From positions 2,294,001-2,358,000 of the forward strand of contig NZ_CP136946.1 in NCBI RefSeq assembly GCF_050916355.1: a stretch of 64,000 nucleotides of DNA, written 5' to 3'. A program made the position numbers and the translations under genes. Positions within the stretch are counted from its first letter, which is position 1; each line of letters begins with the position of its first letter. Positions 24,026-32,290 of this stretch are shown one piece after another. The notes under the pieces were generated by a model. That model was not told the DNA's origin, searched no databases, and saw only the letters and a program-made list of their open reading frames with translations. The DNA comes from Jeongeupia wiesaeckerbachi (lineage in GTDB: Bacteria; Pseudomonadota; Gammaproteobacteria; Burkholderiales; Chitinibacteraceae).

Positions 24026-24991
24026 TCAGAAAGGGCGTGAACCGGCGAGGCTCACTCGCTTCAGCACGCGGCGTTCGGTTTCGGGGAAGGCGGTGCGCGA
24101 ATGCAGCGTCGCGCGGTTGTCCCAGAACACGATGTCGCCGAGCGTCCACTTGTGCTCGTAGCGGTATTGCGGCTGCTGGATGTGCGCGCGCAGTTTGGCG
24201 ATCAGTGCTTCGCCCTCGGCCGGGTCGATGCCGAGGACTTCATCCTCGGTATGCGTCGACAGCCACAGCACCTTCTTGCCGCTCTCGGGATGGGTGCGCA
24301 CCAGCGGCGCCGGGAAGCCGGGGCCGAGCGCTTCGCGATCCGGCGTCCGGTACGCCGGCCATTCGGGTGATTGACCACGCTGGGCGCGGCGGGCGTTGTC
24401 GACGATGCGCAGGAAAGGGTTGTAGGTGATGTGCTGCAGCCCGGCGATCTGCGCCTTGGTATCGGCGTCGAGGTCTTCGTACGCCTGGTGGATGTTGTAG
24501 AAGCTGGTGTCGCCGCCGGTGCTCGGCAGTTCGACCGCATGCAGCAGCGAGCCGGCCGACGGAATCGGCGTCCACTGGTGGTCGGCGTGCGGCGTCAGCT
24601 CGCCGTTGCCGGTATAGCCGCCGGGCGCATTCGAGACCGGCACCACGTCCGGTGTCTTGCCGCCGTCGCTCGACGCCAGTACCGGCACGTCCTCGGGCGG
24701 ATTGAACACCGAGCCGAAATAGGTCGCGAAGGTCAGCAGCGCTTCTTCCGACAGCTGCTGGTTCTTGAAGATCAGGATGAAATGTTCGTGGTGCGCCTGC
24801 TTGAGCTTGAGGAGGGTTTCGGCCGCTTGCGGCCGGTTGGCGTCCAGGCCCTCGACGATGGCGCCGAGCGCCCCAATGTTCTTGCGGATGCGGATCTCGG
24901 ACGGCGGCTGGATGGCGTCGGGGCGGCCGGCGGCGTTCAAGGCATGAAAGGCACGCGAGAGCTGGCTGGTGAGCGGTGGTACGGCGGTCAT
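24026..24991 (-). CDS. TauD/TfdA-family dioxygenase, second paralogue (321 aa)
   Basis: Second Fe(II)/2-oxoglutarate dioxygenase, only distantly like its neighbour. Iron ligands: His and Asp in LTPHADHQW and the distal His in DNRATLHSRTAF, followed by Arg in ETERRVLKRVSL. Substrate unknown; likely an organosulfur or organic acid compound, given the context. ATG at 24991 has AGGGAG upstream and is preferred over one 13 codons earlier. It is the first gene of the minus-strand arm and lies about 60 bp from a sigma-54-like promoter at 25051-25066. Confidence 0.87.
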   Translation of the reverse strand: MTAVPPLTSQLSRAFHALNAAGRPDAIQPPSEIRIRKNIGALGAIVEGLDANRPQAAETLLKLKQAHHEHFILIFKNQQLSEEALLTFATYFGSVFNPPEDVPVLASSDGGKTPDVVPVSNAPGGYTGNGELTPHADHQWTPIPSAGSLLHAVELPSTGGDTSFYNIHQAYEDLDADTKAQIAGLQHITYNPFLRIVDNARRAQRGQSPEWPAYRTPDREALGPGFPAPLVRTHPESGKKVLWLSTHTEDEVLGIDPAEGEALIAKLRAHIQQPQYRYEHKWTLGDIVFWDNRATLHSRTAFPETERRVLKRVSLAGSRPF

Positions 24992-25050
24992 GCGGTTCTC
25001 CCTGGATGCGATCGCCGTGCGGTGGGGCAAGCGATCAGTACCAGGCCTTC

Positions 25051-25066
25051 AGCGAAAAGCGTGCCA
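25051..25066 (-). promoter_or_regulatory. Sigma-54 promoter (-24/-12), dioxygenase side
   Basis: On the minus strand TGGCACGCTTTTCGCT: GG and GC doublets 10 bp apart, and a full TGGCAC -24 box. It agrees with the site at 25427 at 13 of 16 positions. Confidence 0.7.
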
Positions 25067-25205
25067 AACACAACCAAATGAGCAACGACGCCATTTGCAC
25101 GCTTTTTCGGCGTTCGCCGCCATCCGGGCGCTGTTGAAATCCGCACAGCTCGGCCAACAGCGCTGCTGGATTTGCAGCAGTGCGCGGTGGGGCGGCGCGT
25201 GTTGA

Positions 25206-25241
25206 TTTCGCAGCAGGCTGCTGCAGGCATGTGCTGCGAAA
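25206..25241. promoter_or_regulatory. Candidate enhancer dyad
   Basis: Perfect inverted repeat TTTCGCAGCA (25206-25215) / TGCTGCGAAA (25232-25241), 16-bp spacer. It lies about 140 bp from the minus promoter and 186 bp from the plus promoter, a usual distance for sigma-54 activator sites. A half-site TTTGCAGCA occurs at 25171-25179. Confidence 0.55.
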
Positions 25242-25426
25242 CCCGCAGTGGCGATCTGTTGAGCGAGCGATGTTCCCGGGGACTGGCTGCGTTGCCTCGC
25301 TGGCTGTCGCTGCGTGTGCGCTTGCAGACACAGCGCGCTTCCGTGCGGTGTTCCGGACGTTTGTCAGTACCGTTTCACGGGATTCTGCGCGTCGTTCTTA
25401 TTGCTTATTTTTCTAATGAAAATATC

Positions 25427-25442
25427 TGGCATGCATTTCGCT
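25427..25442 (+). promoter_or_regulatory. Sigma-54 promoter (-24/-12), porin/ABC side
   Basis: TGGCATGCATTTCGCT: GG and GC doublets with the required 10-bp spacing; two departures from the consensus TGGCAC-N5-TTGC. Start site expected near 25453, 48 bp before the porin ATG. Confidence 0.65.
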
Positions 25443-25500
25443 TATATGGATCCGACGACATTCCTGCATAGGGATGCGCATCCAGATCAGGGAGATCACC

Positions 25501-26949
25501 ATGCAACAGCACAGATATTGGCTGGGCGCCGGATTGCTGGCGCTGGCCAGCGTCGGCCATGCCGCCGCGCCGAGCAACGAAGAGCTGCAAAAGCAGATTG
25601 CAGCCTTGAAGAAGGCGGTCGACGCCTTGCAGCAGCAGCTCGACCAGAATGCGCAGGCCAGCAAGGCCGCTCCGTCGGCGCCGGCCGCGACTGCGGTCGC
25701 CGCCGGCGATGCCGCAGGCACACCGGCAACGCGCGAAGATCTGCAGGGCGTGCAGGCCGACCTTGAGAACTTCAAGTATCAGGTCCAGCGCGACCGCGAT
25801 ACCGCGACGGCGACCAGCACGCGGGCCTTGAACGTCGGCGGTACGATCCAGGCGCGCGCCGCGTATTCGACGCAGGAAACCAATGCCACGGCCGCCACGC
25901 CGGCCGGCGTCGTCAACGACCGCAATTCGAGCTTCGACGTGCCGACGGCGATCCTCGCGTTCACCGGCAACCTGTACAAGGATTACGACGAAGGCCGCAA
26001 CCTCGGCTACCGGCTTTCGGCCGGTGCGTCGCAGCAGACGGCGAGCAACAACAGCTTCCTCAACCTGCTCGATGCCTATCTGACCTATTCGGTGCTGCCG
26101 ACCATCGACCCGGCGACGCCGCGGCTCGATATCGCCTTCGGTCAGCAGCTGCTGCCGTTCGGCCTTGAAGTGCCGGCGACCGAAGACCTGAAGCCGGTCA
26201 TCCTGAACGCCCAGTTCACCACCCGGCTCGGCCTGGCACAACGGCAGATCGGCCTGATCGCCCGCGGCGATTTCGATCCGGTGGTCGACTACGGCTACAA
26301 CTATCGCGCACCGCTGATCAGCTACGCCTTCGGCGTCGTCAACGGCAACGGCCCGAATACCTCGGACAACAACAGCGCCAAGGACTGGGTCGGCCGGCTC
26401 GCGTTCACCGTGCCGTCCGATTACAACTCGTGGTGGCGTCAGCTCACCGTCGGCGGTTCGTTCTACCGCGGCAAGGCTAATCTCTTCGTCCCGGGCAGCA
26501 GCACCCTGGTCGGCACCGGCGACCGCGTCCGCTACGGGCTCGACGTGACCTACAACCACGAGCCGTTCGGCGTCACCTACGAATACATCCAGGGCCGCGA
26601 CGACACCACCAGCGGCACGACGGCGGCCAATACCAAGGTCGCGTCGATCAAGAGCGATTCGCACACAGCGACCCTCTTCTACAACATCGGCGAACAGTTC
26701 GTGAAGGGCTTCCGCGCCCAGGGCCGTTACGACGACTGGTGGCCGAAGTCCTACCAGCCCTTCTTCCGTTACGACCGCTTCGATCCGAATACCGACAAGC
26801 AGAGCGACGAGTCGACCGTCTACACGGCGGGCCTGAATGTGTTCTTCGCCCAGACGACCAAATTCCAGCTCAACGTCAATTACACCGACGACAAGGCGAA
26901 GAACCTCTCGTACAGCGATTTCCTCGCCCAGTTCCAGTTCGGTTTCTAA
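25501..26949 (+). CDS. Outer membrane porin, OprP/OprO-like (482 aa)
   Basis: Signal peptide (MQQHRYWLGAGLLALASVGHA), then a coiled-coil stretch (residues about 22-55: NEELQKQIAALKKAVDALQQ) as in trimeric phosphate-selective-type porins, an Ala/Pro-rich linker, and a beta-barrel with alternating aromatic strands ending in FQFGF; a terminal Phe is the usual outer membrane assembly signal. First gene of the plus-strand sulfur operon, behind a sigma-54-like promoter. It probably admits anionic sulfonates or sulfate esters. ATG at 25501 follows AGGGAG. Confidence 0.85.
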   Translation: MQQHRYWLGAGLLALASVGHAAAPSNEELQKQIAALKKAVDALQQQLDQNAQASKAAPSAPAATAVAAGDAAGTPATREDLQGVQADLENFKYQVQRDRDTATATSTRALNVGGTIQARAAYSTQETNATAATPAGVVNDRNSSFDVPTAILAFTGNLYKDYDEGRNLGYRLSAGASQQTASNNSFLNLLDAYLTYSVLPTIDPATPRLDIAFGQQLLPFGLEVPATEDLKPVILNAQFTTRLGLAQRQIGLIARGDFDPVVDYGYNYRAPLISYAFGVVNGNGPNTSDNNSAKDWVGRLAFTVPSDYNSWWRQLTVGGSFYRGKANLFVPGSSTLVGTGDRVRYGLDVTYNHEPFGVTYEYIQGRDDTTSGTTAANTKVASIKSDSHTATLFYNIGEQFVKGFRAQGRYDDWWPKSYQPFFRYDRFDPNTDKQSDESTVYTAGLNVFFAQTTKFQLNVNYTDDKAKNLSYSDFLAQFQFGF

Positions 26950-26960
26950 GGAGAGATTCG

Positions 26961-28034
26961 ATGATACGCAGACAGTTTCTCCTCTCCGCGCTGGCACTGG
27001 CCATGAGCCTGTCGCTGCCGGCCGTGACCCGTGCCGACGACAAGCCGACGGTGATCCGCATCGGCGTCGCCTCGGTCGGCACCGGCAACCGGCCGGTATT
27101 CGGCGGCTCGTCGGTCGCGCTCGCCAACGTCAAAGGGGTGCTCGAGGAGGAGTTCAAGGCCGACGGCATCAAGATCGAGTGGAACTTCTTCAAGGGCGCC
27201 GGTCCGGCGGTCAACGAGGCGGTGGCGAACAAGCTGATCGATTTCGCCTGGCAGGGCGACCTGCCATCGCTGATCGGCAAGGCCGGCGGACTGAAAACCC
27301 GGCTGCTGATTGCCGACGGCACGCGCGGCACTGCTTATCTGGCGGTGCCGGCCGATTCGACCGCGAAATCGATCGATGACCTGAAGGGCCGCAAGGTGGC
27401 GCTGTTCAAGGGCACCAACGCCCAGCTCGTCGTCGCCAAGGTGCTCGATGCGCGCGGCGGTCTGTCCGAGCGCGATTTCAAGTCGATCAATATGGACTCG
27501 GCGACGACACAGGCGGCGATCGCGACCAAGGACATCGACGCCGGCTGGTTCGGCGCCGAGGTCTACGGCCTCGTCGATCGCGGCATCGCCCGCATCGTCT
27601 ACACGACCAAGGGCCAGGCACCGAATCTCGCGCGGCAGACGCACTTCCTCGTCACCGAGGATTTCGAGAAGAAGTACCCGCAACTGACCCAGCGCGTCGT
27701 CACCGCGCTGGTCAAGCAGGCGGCGTGGGCGTCGGACGACAAGAACCGCGAGCAGGTGCTGCAGCAATGGAGCAAATCCGGCGTGCCGTACAGCGCGTGG
27801 AAGCAGGACTACGACGGCACGCCGCTGCGCGTGCGGCTTTCGCCGCTGTTCGACGATTACTTCGTCCAGCACTACCGCGATGCGCTGGCGCTGTCGAAGA
27901 AATTCAAGCTCGTCCGCGGCGATGTCGACATCGATGCCTGGCTCGAACCCAAGTACCAGCGGCAGGCGCTGCGTGATCTGAAGCTCGAAAGCTACTGGCC
28001 CGACAACGACGCCAAGGGCGCACCCAAAAAATAA
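26961..28034 (+). CDS. Sulfonate-type ABC substrate-binding protein 1 (357 aa)
   Basis: Periplasmic binding protein of the SsuA/TauA/AtsR group (NMT1/SBP_bac family). The signal peptide begins MIRRQFLLSALALAM; RRQFL resembles a twin-arginine motif, so Tat export is possible. Family core: KFF-type segment WNFFKGAGPAVNEAVANKL, WQGDLPSL, and MDSATTQAAIATKDIDAGW lining the ligand site. First of three tandem paralogues; it is closest to the second one (C-termini KLVRGDVDIDAW and KLVRGDIDIDQW). Only 11 bp after the porin, with GGAG before the ATG. Confidence 0.9.
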   Translation: MIRRQFLLSALALAMSLSLPAVTRADDKPTVIRIGVASVGTGNRPVFGGSSVALANVKGVLEEEFKADGIKIEWNFFKGAGPAVNEAVANKLIDFAWQGDLPSLIGKAGGLKTRLLIADGTRGTAYLAVPADSTAKSIDDLKGRKVALFKGTNAQLVVAKVLDARGGLSERDFKSINMDSATTQAAIATKDIDAGWFGAEVYGLVDRGIARIVYTTKGQAPNLARQTHFLVTEDFEKKYPQLTQRVVTALVKQAAWASDDKNREQVLQQWSKSGVPYSAWKQDYDGTPLRVRLSPLFDDYFVQHYRDALALSKKFKLVRGDVDIDAWLEPKYQRQALRDLKLESYWPDNDAKGAPKK

Positions 28035-28043
28035 GCACCGCCA

Positions 28044-28066
28044 AGCCGGGCCCAAGCGGCCCGGAC
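28044..28066 (+). other. Hairpin between binding-protein genes 1 and 2
   Basis: CCGGGCC-CAAGC-GGCCCGG, no T-run. Such hairpins after binding-protein genes often protect upstream mRNA or partly stop polymerase, raising binding protein over permease levels. Confidence 0.5.
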
Positions 28067-28115
28067 AGACCGATGGCGCCCACAAGGCGCTACATCCATC
28101 GCAGGAGAGGAAAGC

Positions 28116-29177
28116 ATGAAAGCACTGTTCCGTTTTGCCGCCGTCGCGCTGGCGTTCGCGCTCGGCACCGACGCCATCGCCGCCCCCGCGCCGAAGGTCA
28201 TCCGCATCGGCGTTTCGCAGGTCGGCACCGGCAATCGCCCGGTCGTTGGCGGCAGCACCATCGGCATTGTCGCCAGCCGCGGCGAGATCGAGGAGGAGTT
28301 CCGCAAGGACGGCATCAAGGTCGAGTGGAACTACTTCAAGGGCGCCGGCCCGGCCGCCAACGAGGCGCTGGCCAACAAGCTGCTCGACTTCATCTTCCAG
28401 GGCGACATGGCCTCGCTGGTCGGCCGCTCCAGCGGGCTGAAGTCCAGGATCATCGTCGCGCAGACGCGCAACGGCCCCGGCTATATCGCCGTGCCGACCG
28501 GTGGCAACGAGCAGAATATCGACGATCTGAAAGGCAAGAAGCTGGCGGTGTTCAAGGGTACGGCCGGCCAGCTGCAGCTGGCGCGGGTGTTCGATCAGAA
28601 AGGCCTGACCGAACGCGATTTCCGCACCATCAATATGGATACCGCAACCACGCAGGCGGCGATTGCGACCAAGGACATCGACGGCGGCCTGTTCGGCGCC
28701 GATATCTTTCCGCTGGTCGATCGCGGCATCGCCCGGGTGATCCAGAAGACCAGCCCGGAATTCGGCCTGACCAGCCATGTGCTGGTGACCGAGGACTTCG
28801 AGAAACAGTATCCGGAGATCGTCCAGCGTTTCGTCAACGTCGTCGTCAAGACGCAGGCGTGGATCGGCGACGAGAAGAACCGCGACCAGGTGTTCCAGCA
28901 ATGGGCCAAGTCGGGCACGCCTTACTCGGCGTTCAAGCGTGATTACGAAGGCACCTCGCTGCGTGAGCGCCAGAGCCCGCTGCTCGACGACAACTTCTAC
29001 GCCCACTACCGCGATTCGCTGGCGCTGGCGAAGAAGTTCAAGCTGGTGCGCGGCGATATCGACATCGACCAGTGGTTCGAGCCCAAGTACCTGAAGCAGG
29101 CGCTGAAAGAGCAGAAGCTTGAAGGCTACTGGGCCGAGCTGAACGTGGCCGGCAAGCCCAAGCTCGCGGCCAAGTGA
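28116..29177 (+). CDS. Sulfonate-type ABC substrate-binding protein 2 (353 aa)
   Basis: Paralogue of the preceding gene with a Sec-type signal peptide (MKALFRFAAVALAFALGTDA). Shared core: WNYFKGAGPAANEALANKL, FQGDMASLVGR, FKGTAGQLQLARV, and MDTATTQAAIATKDIDGGLF. The ligand-contact stretch differs (GRSSGLKSR for GKAGGLKTR), so the ligand may differ from that of protein 1. GGAGAGG precedes the ATG. It feeds the ABC permeases encoded at 31436-33154. Confidence 0.9.
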   Translation: MKALFRFAAVALAFALGTDAIAAPAPKVIRIGVSQVGTGNRPVVGGSTIGIVASRGEIEEEFRKDGIKVEWNYFKGAGPAANEALANKLLDFIFQGDMASLVGRSSGLKSRIIVAQTRNGPGYIAVPTGGNEQNIDDLKGKKLAVFKGTAGQLQLARVFDQKGLTERDFRTINMDTATTQAAIATKDIDGGLFGADIFPLVDRGIARVIQKTSPEFGLTSHVLVTEDFEKQYPEIVQRFVNVVVKTQAWIGDEKNRDQVFQQWAKSGTPYSAFKRDYEGTSLRERQSPLLDDNFYAHYRDSLALAKKFKLVRGDIDIDQWFEPKYLKQALKEQKLEGYWAELNVAGKPKLAAK

Positions 29178-29187
29178 GGTCATGACG

Positions 29188-30234
29188 ATGAAACGCGTCC
29201 TTGTCTCGCTGCTGTTCGCCGCCGCATCGGCGCTGGTGCAGGCCGCCAACCCGGCGGTGCTCCGTGTCGGCGTCTCGACCGGCGCCAGCGGCAGCCCGCC
29301 GACCTTCGGCGGCGCGGCAACCGCGATCGCGCAGCAACGCGGCGTGCTCGAGGCCGCGTTCAAGCCCGATGGCATCAAGGTCGAGTGGGTGTTCTTCAAG
29401 GGCGCCGGCCCGGCGGCGAACGAGGCACTGGCCAATCGCCAGCTCGATTTCATCTGGCAGGGCGATCTGGCGGCGATCACCGGCAAGGCCGGCGGCCTGA
29501 AGACGCGCATCCTGCTCGGCGACAGCAGGCTGGCGCCGAATTATCTGGTGGTGCCGGTGAAGTCGAAGGCAGCGTCGCTCGACGATCTCAAGGGCCAGCG
29601 GCTGGCGCTGTTCAAGGGCACGACGCAGCAGCTGGCGTTCAACCGGATCGCCGCACAGCGCGGTCTTTCCGAGCGCGATTTCAAGACCATCAATATGGAT
29701 GCCGCAACGACACTGGCGGCGCTCGCCGCCGGCGACGTCGACGGCGTCTATCTGCCGGTGAACGCGCTGGCGCTGCAGGAGCGCGGCATCGTGCGCATCA
29801 TCGCCGACACCCGGCGCGATCCGCTGCTGGCGGCGCATACCCATCTGCTGGTCGACGCGGCGTTCGAGCAAGGCCATCCGCAACTGGTGCAGAAGTTCGT
29901 GTCGACGCTGGTCGCCAACGCTGCGTGGGTCAGCGACGAGGCCAACCGCGAACAGGTCTTCACCGCCTGGGCGCGCGCCGGCGTGCCGGTGTCGGCGTGG
30001 CGACGCGATTACCAGCCCGACACGCTGAAGCAGCGGCTGACGCCCTTGCTCGACCCGTTCTTCTACGCCCACTACCGTGACGCAGTGCGTTCAGCGCGGC
30101 AGTTCGGCCTGATCCGCAAGGACATCGACGTCGACGCGTGGATCGCGCCGCAGTATCTGCGCGAGGCGCTGAAGACGCAGCAGCGCGAGCAGTTCTGGAC
30201 GCCGCTGGCGGCCGACGGCAAGGGGGCGGCGTGA
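29188..30234 (+). CDS. Sulfonate-type ABC substrate-binding protein 3 (348 aa)
   Basis: Third paralogue, the most diverged. Signal peptide MKRVLVSLLFAAASALVQA. Core WVFFKGAGPAANEALANRQ, WQGDLAAITGK, and MDAATTLAALAAGDVDGVYL; the TQAAIATKDID motif of proteins 1 and 2 is replaced, so ligand range probably differs. ATG at 29188 is preferred to one two codons earlier because GAGG is then 8 nt upstream, not 2. The stop overlaps the start of the next gene (GTGA). Confidence 0.9.
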   Translation: MKRVLVSLLFAAASALVQAANPAVLRVGVSTGASGSPPTFGGAATAIAQQRGVLEAAFKPDGIKVEWVFFKGAGPAANEALANRQLDFIWQGDLAAITGKAGGLKTRILLGDSRLAPNYLVVPVKSKAASLDDLKGQRLALFKGTTQQLAFNRIAAQRGLSERDFKTINMDAATTLAALAAGDVDGVYLPVNALALQERGIVRIIADTRRDPLLAAHTHLLVDAAFEQGHPQLVQKFVSTLVANAAWVSDEANREQVFTAWARAGVPVSAWRRDYQPDTLKQRLTPLLDPFFYAHYRDAVRSARQFGLIRKDIDVDAWIAPQYLREALKTQQREQFWTPLAADGKGAA

Positions 30235-31433
30235 ATTCCTTGCAAGCCTTTGTCGCCCGGCATCGCTTCCTGCTCGGCTTCGTGCTGCTGACGTCGACCG
30301 CCGGCATCAGCGTCGGCCTCGCCAAGGTCACGACGTCGCTGTACGCGCTGTCGCTCGGCGCCAGCGCCACCAGCTTCGGGCTGATTGCCGGCGCGCAGAG
30401 CATCGGCATCCTGTTCATGAGCCTGGCCGTCGGCGTGATGGTCGACCAGTACGGGCCGGGCCGGCTGTTCCGCATCGGCTGCGTGCTGGTCGGGCTGGTC
30501 TATCTGGCGGTGCCGCTTTTTGCCTCGGTGCCGTGGCTGCTGGCGTGCACGGCGCTGGTCAGCTTCGTGATGCCGCTGCGCTTCGTGTCGCTGAACACGG
30601 TGTTCATGCAGCAACTCGAACGCGTCGGCGAGGCCAAGGCCGGCTGGTTCCGTGGCTCGCACATGCTCGGCATGTTCCTGCTCGGCCCGGTGCTGGCGGC
30701 AGGCCTTGTCGAGTGGATCGGTTTTGCCGCGAGCTACTGGCTGATCGGCGCGACCTTTGTCGCGGCGGTGCTGCTGGCGCCGCTGGTGTTCGGCCCGGCG
30801 CGCTACCGCGCCGATGCGCCGCGGTCGCTGAGCTGGCGCGAGCTGCGCGGCCAGCTGGCGCTGCTGGCCGACGACGCATCGCTGCGCGACGTCAGCGTGA
30901 TCGAGTTCGTCGGCGGCGCGGTGCATATGTATTACAGCTTTTTCATCGTCGCGATCGCCGTCCACGGTTTCGGCCTTGGTGCATCGCATGCCGCCGGACT
31001 GATTTCGGTGCAGGGCGCCTTCTATATCGCCGCGCTCTTCGTGCTCGGCGCCGGGCTGCCACGGCTGGGAGAGGCGCGTTTCTATCTGGCCGGTTTCACG
31101 CTGGCGTCGGCCGGCTTGCTGCTGATCGGCCTGGCGCATGCGCCGGCATGGCTGTGGTTGGGCGCGCCGCTGCTCGGGCTGGGGCTGGGCATCCAGCAGA
31201 TCGCCAACCTGGCGCGCTTCGCCCGGATCGGCGCGCGGCTCGGTCGCGGCAAGGTCGCCGGCCTGATGGCGCTGGTCGGCCCGGCCGGCGGCCTGTTCGG
31301 CAGCGTTGCCGGCGGCGTGCTCGGCGAGCTGTTTGGCCTGCAGCCGCTCTTCCTCTGTTTCGTTCCGTGTTTCCTCTGGTTCGCCTGGCGCGTGCTCGCG
31401 CGCCGCGATGCTGTTCTTGTACAAGGAGTCTGA
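30231..31433 (+). CDS. MFS membrane protein in the sulfonate operon (400 aa)
   Basis: About 12 hydrophobic segments with the MFS loop AVGVMVDQYGPGRLF after segment 2. GTG start at 30231 overlaps the stop of binding protein 3 (GTGA) and has AGGGGG upstream; the frame is open further upstream inside that gene, but the first membrane segment starts here. An MFS gene inside an ABC operon is unusual. It may export a product (for example the desulfonated carbon skeleton or sulfite) or take up a related compound. No specific family recognised. Confidence 0.8.
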   Translation: MNSLQAFVARHRFLLGFVLLTSTAGISVGLAKVTTSLYALSLGASATSFGLIAGAQSIGILFMSLAVGVMVDQYGPGRLFRIGCVLVGLVYLAVPLFASVPWLLACTALVSFVMPLRFVSLNTVFMQQLERVGEAKAGWFRGSHMLGMFLLGPVLAAGLVEWIGFAASYWLIGATFVAAVLLAPLVFGPARYRADAPRSLSWRELRGQLALLADDASLRDVSVIEFVGGAVHMYYSFFIVAIAVHGFGLGASHAAGLISVQGAFYIAALFVLGAGLPRLGEARFYLAGFTLASAGLLLIGLAHAPAWLWLGAPLLGLGLGIQQIANLARFARIGARLGRGKVAGLMALVGPAGGLFGSVAGGVLGELFGLQPLFLCFVPCFLWFAWRVLARRDAVLVQGV

Positions 31434-31435
31434 TC

Positions 31436-32281
31436 ATGTCTTTGACCGAAACGCTGCCCGCGCCAGGGCTGGCGACCTCGGGCGCCCCGTCCGGGCTGGC
31501 GCAAGTGCTGGCTGGCTTGCGCAACCGGGTCTGGCGCGGCGCGCTGGCGCTATTGCTGCCGCTGGCGGTGCTGACGCTGTGGCATGCCGCCACGCTCAAC
31601 GGCTGGGTCGCGCAGCAGATCCTGCCGGCGCCGACGCTGGTCTGGAGCACGCTGGTCGAGCTGTGGGATTCGGGCGAGCTGTGGGCGAATCTGTCCATCA
31701 GCCTGTCCCGCGTTGCCTGGGGCTTTTCGGCCGCGCTGATCATCGGGCTGGCGCTTGGCGTCGCGATGGGGCTGTCGAAAACCGCCGAGGCGTATCTTTA
31801 TCCGAGCTTCAAGGCGATTTCCGAAGTGCCGGTGCTGGGCTGGATTCCGCTCCTGATCATGCTGGTCGGCATTGGCGAGGCGATGAAGATCCTCGTGATC
31901 GCCAAGGCGGCGGCGGTGCCGATCACGATCAATACCCAGCAGGGCATCCGCAATATTCCGCAGGCCTATCTCGAGGTGGCGCGCGTCTACCGCTTCAACC
32001 CGCGCCAGCTGTGGCTGAAGGTGATCTTCCCGTCGACCTTGCCGAGCCTGTTCAACGGCTTCCGCTACGGGCTGACCAATGCCTGGCTGTCGCTGGTCAC
32101 GGTCGAGCTGCTCGCGTCGAGCGAGGGCATCGGCTACCAGATGGTCTGGGGGCGCCAGCTGTTCCAGCTCGACGTGGTGATGGCGTGCATGGTCGTCATC
32201 GGCGTGGTCGGCCTCGCCATCGACTTGCTGCTGCAAATCATCGAAACCCGTTTGCTGCGCTGGCGGCGCGCTGCTTTCTAA
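31436..32281 (+). CDS. Sulfonate-type ABC permease 1 (281 aa)
   Basis: Inner membrane permease of the SsuC/TauC family (BPD_transp_1), about six membrane segments. The ATPase-docking loop is EVARVYRFNPRQLWLKVIFPSTLP (cited as residues about 180-203). It starts 2 bp after the MFS stop, with AAGGAG upstream. It forms a heteromer with the next gene product. Confidence 0.92.
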   Translation: MSLTETLPAPGLATSGAPSGLAQVLAGLRNRVWRGALALLLPLAVLTLWHAATLNGWVAQQILPAPTLVWSTLVELWDSGELWANLSISLSRVAWGFSAALIIGLALGVAMGLSKTAEAYLYPSFKAISEVPVLGWIPLLIMLVGIGEAMKILVIAKAAAVPITINTQQGIRNIPQAYLEVARVYRFNPRQLWLKVIFPSTLPSLFNGFRYGLTNAWLSLVTVELLASSEGIGYQMVWGRQLFQLDVVMACMVVIGVVGLAIDLLLQIIETRLLRWRRAAF

Positions 32282-32290
32282 GGAACCGAC

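Larger units (their letters stand above)
24992..25500. promoter_or_regulatory. 509-bp divergent control region of the sulfur cluster
   Basis: No gene. It holds a sigma-54-type promoter toward the dioxygenases (25051-25066), one toward the porin/ABC operon (25427-25442), a perfect 10-bp dyad (25206-25241), and a CTGCTG-GATTTG-CAGCAG dyad (25163-25180). The layout is that of a shared enhancer serving two promoters. Confidence 0.65.

Noticed and set aside
26946..29510. Long antisense reading frame (over 850 codons) opposite the binding-protein genes
   Set aside because: The plus strand encodes three clear binding proteins with signal peptides and ribosome sites. The antisense frame only reflects high GC at third positions.
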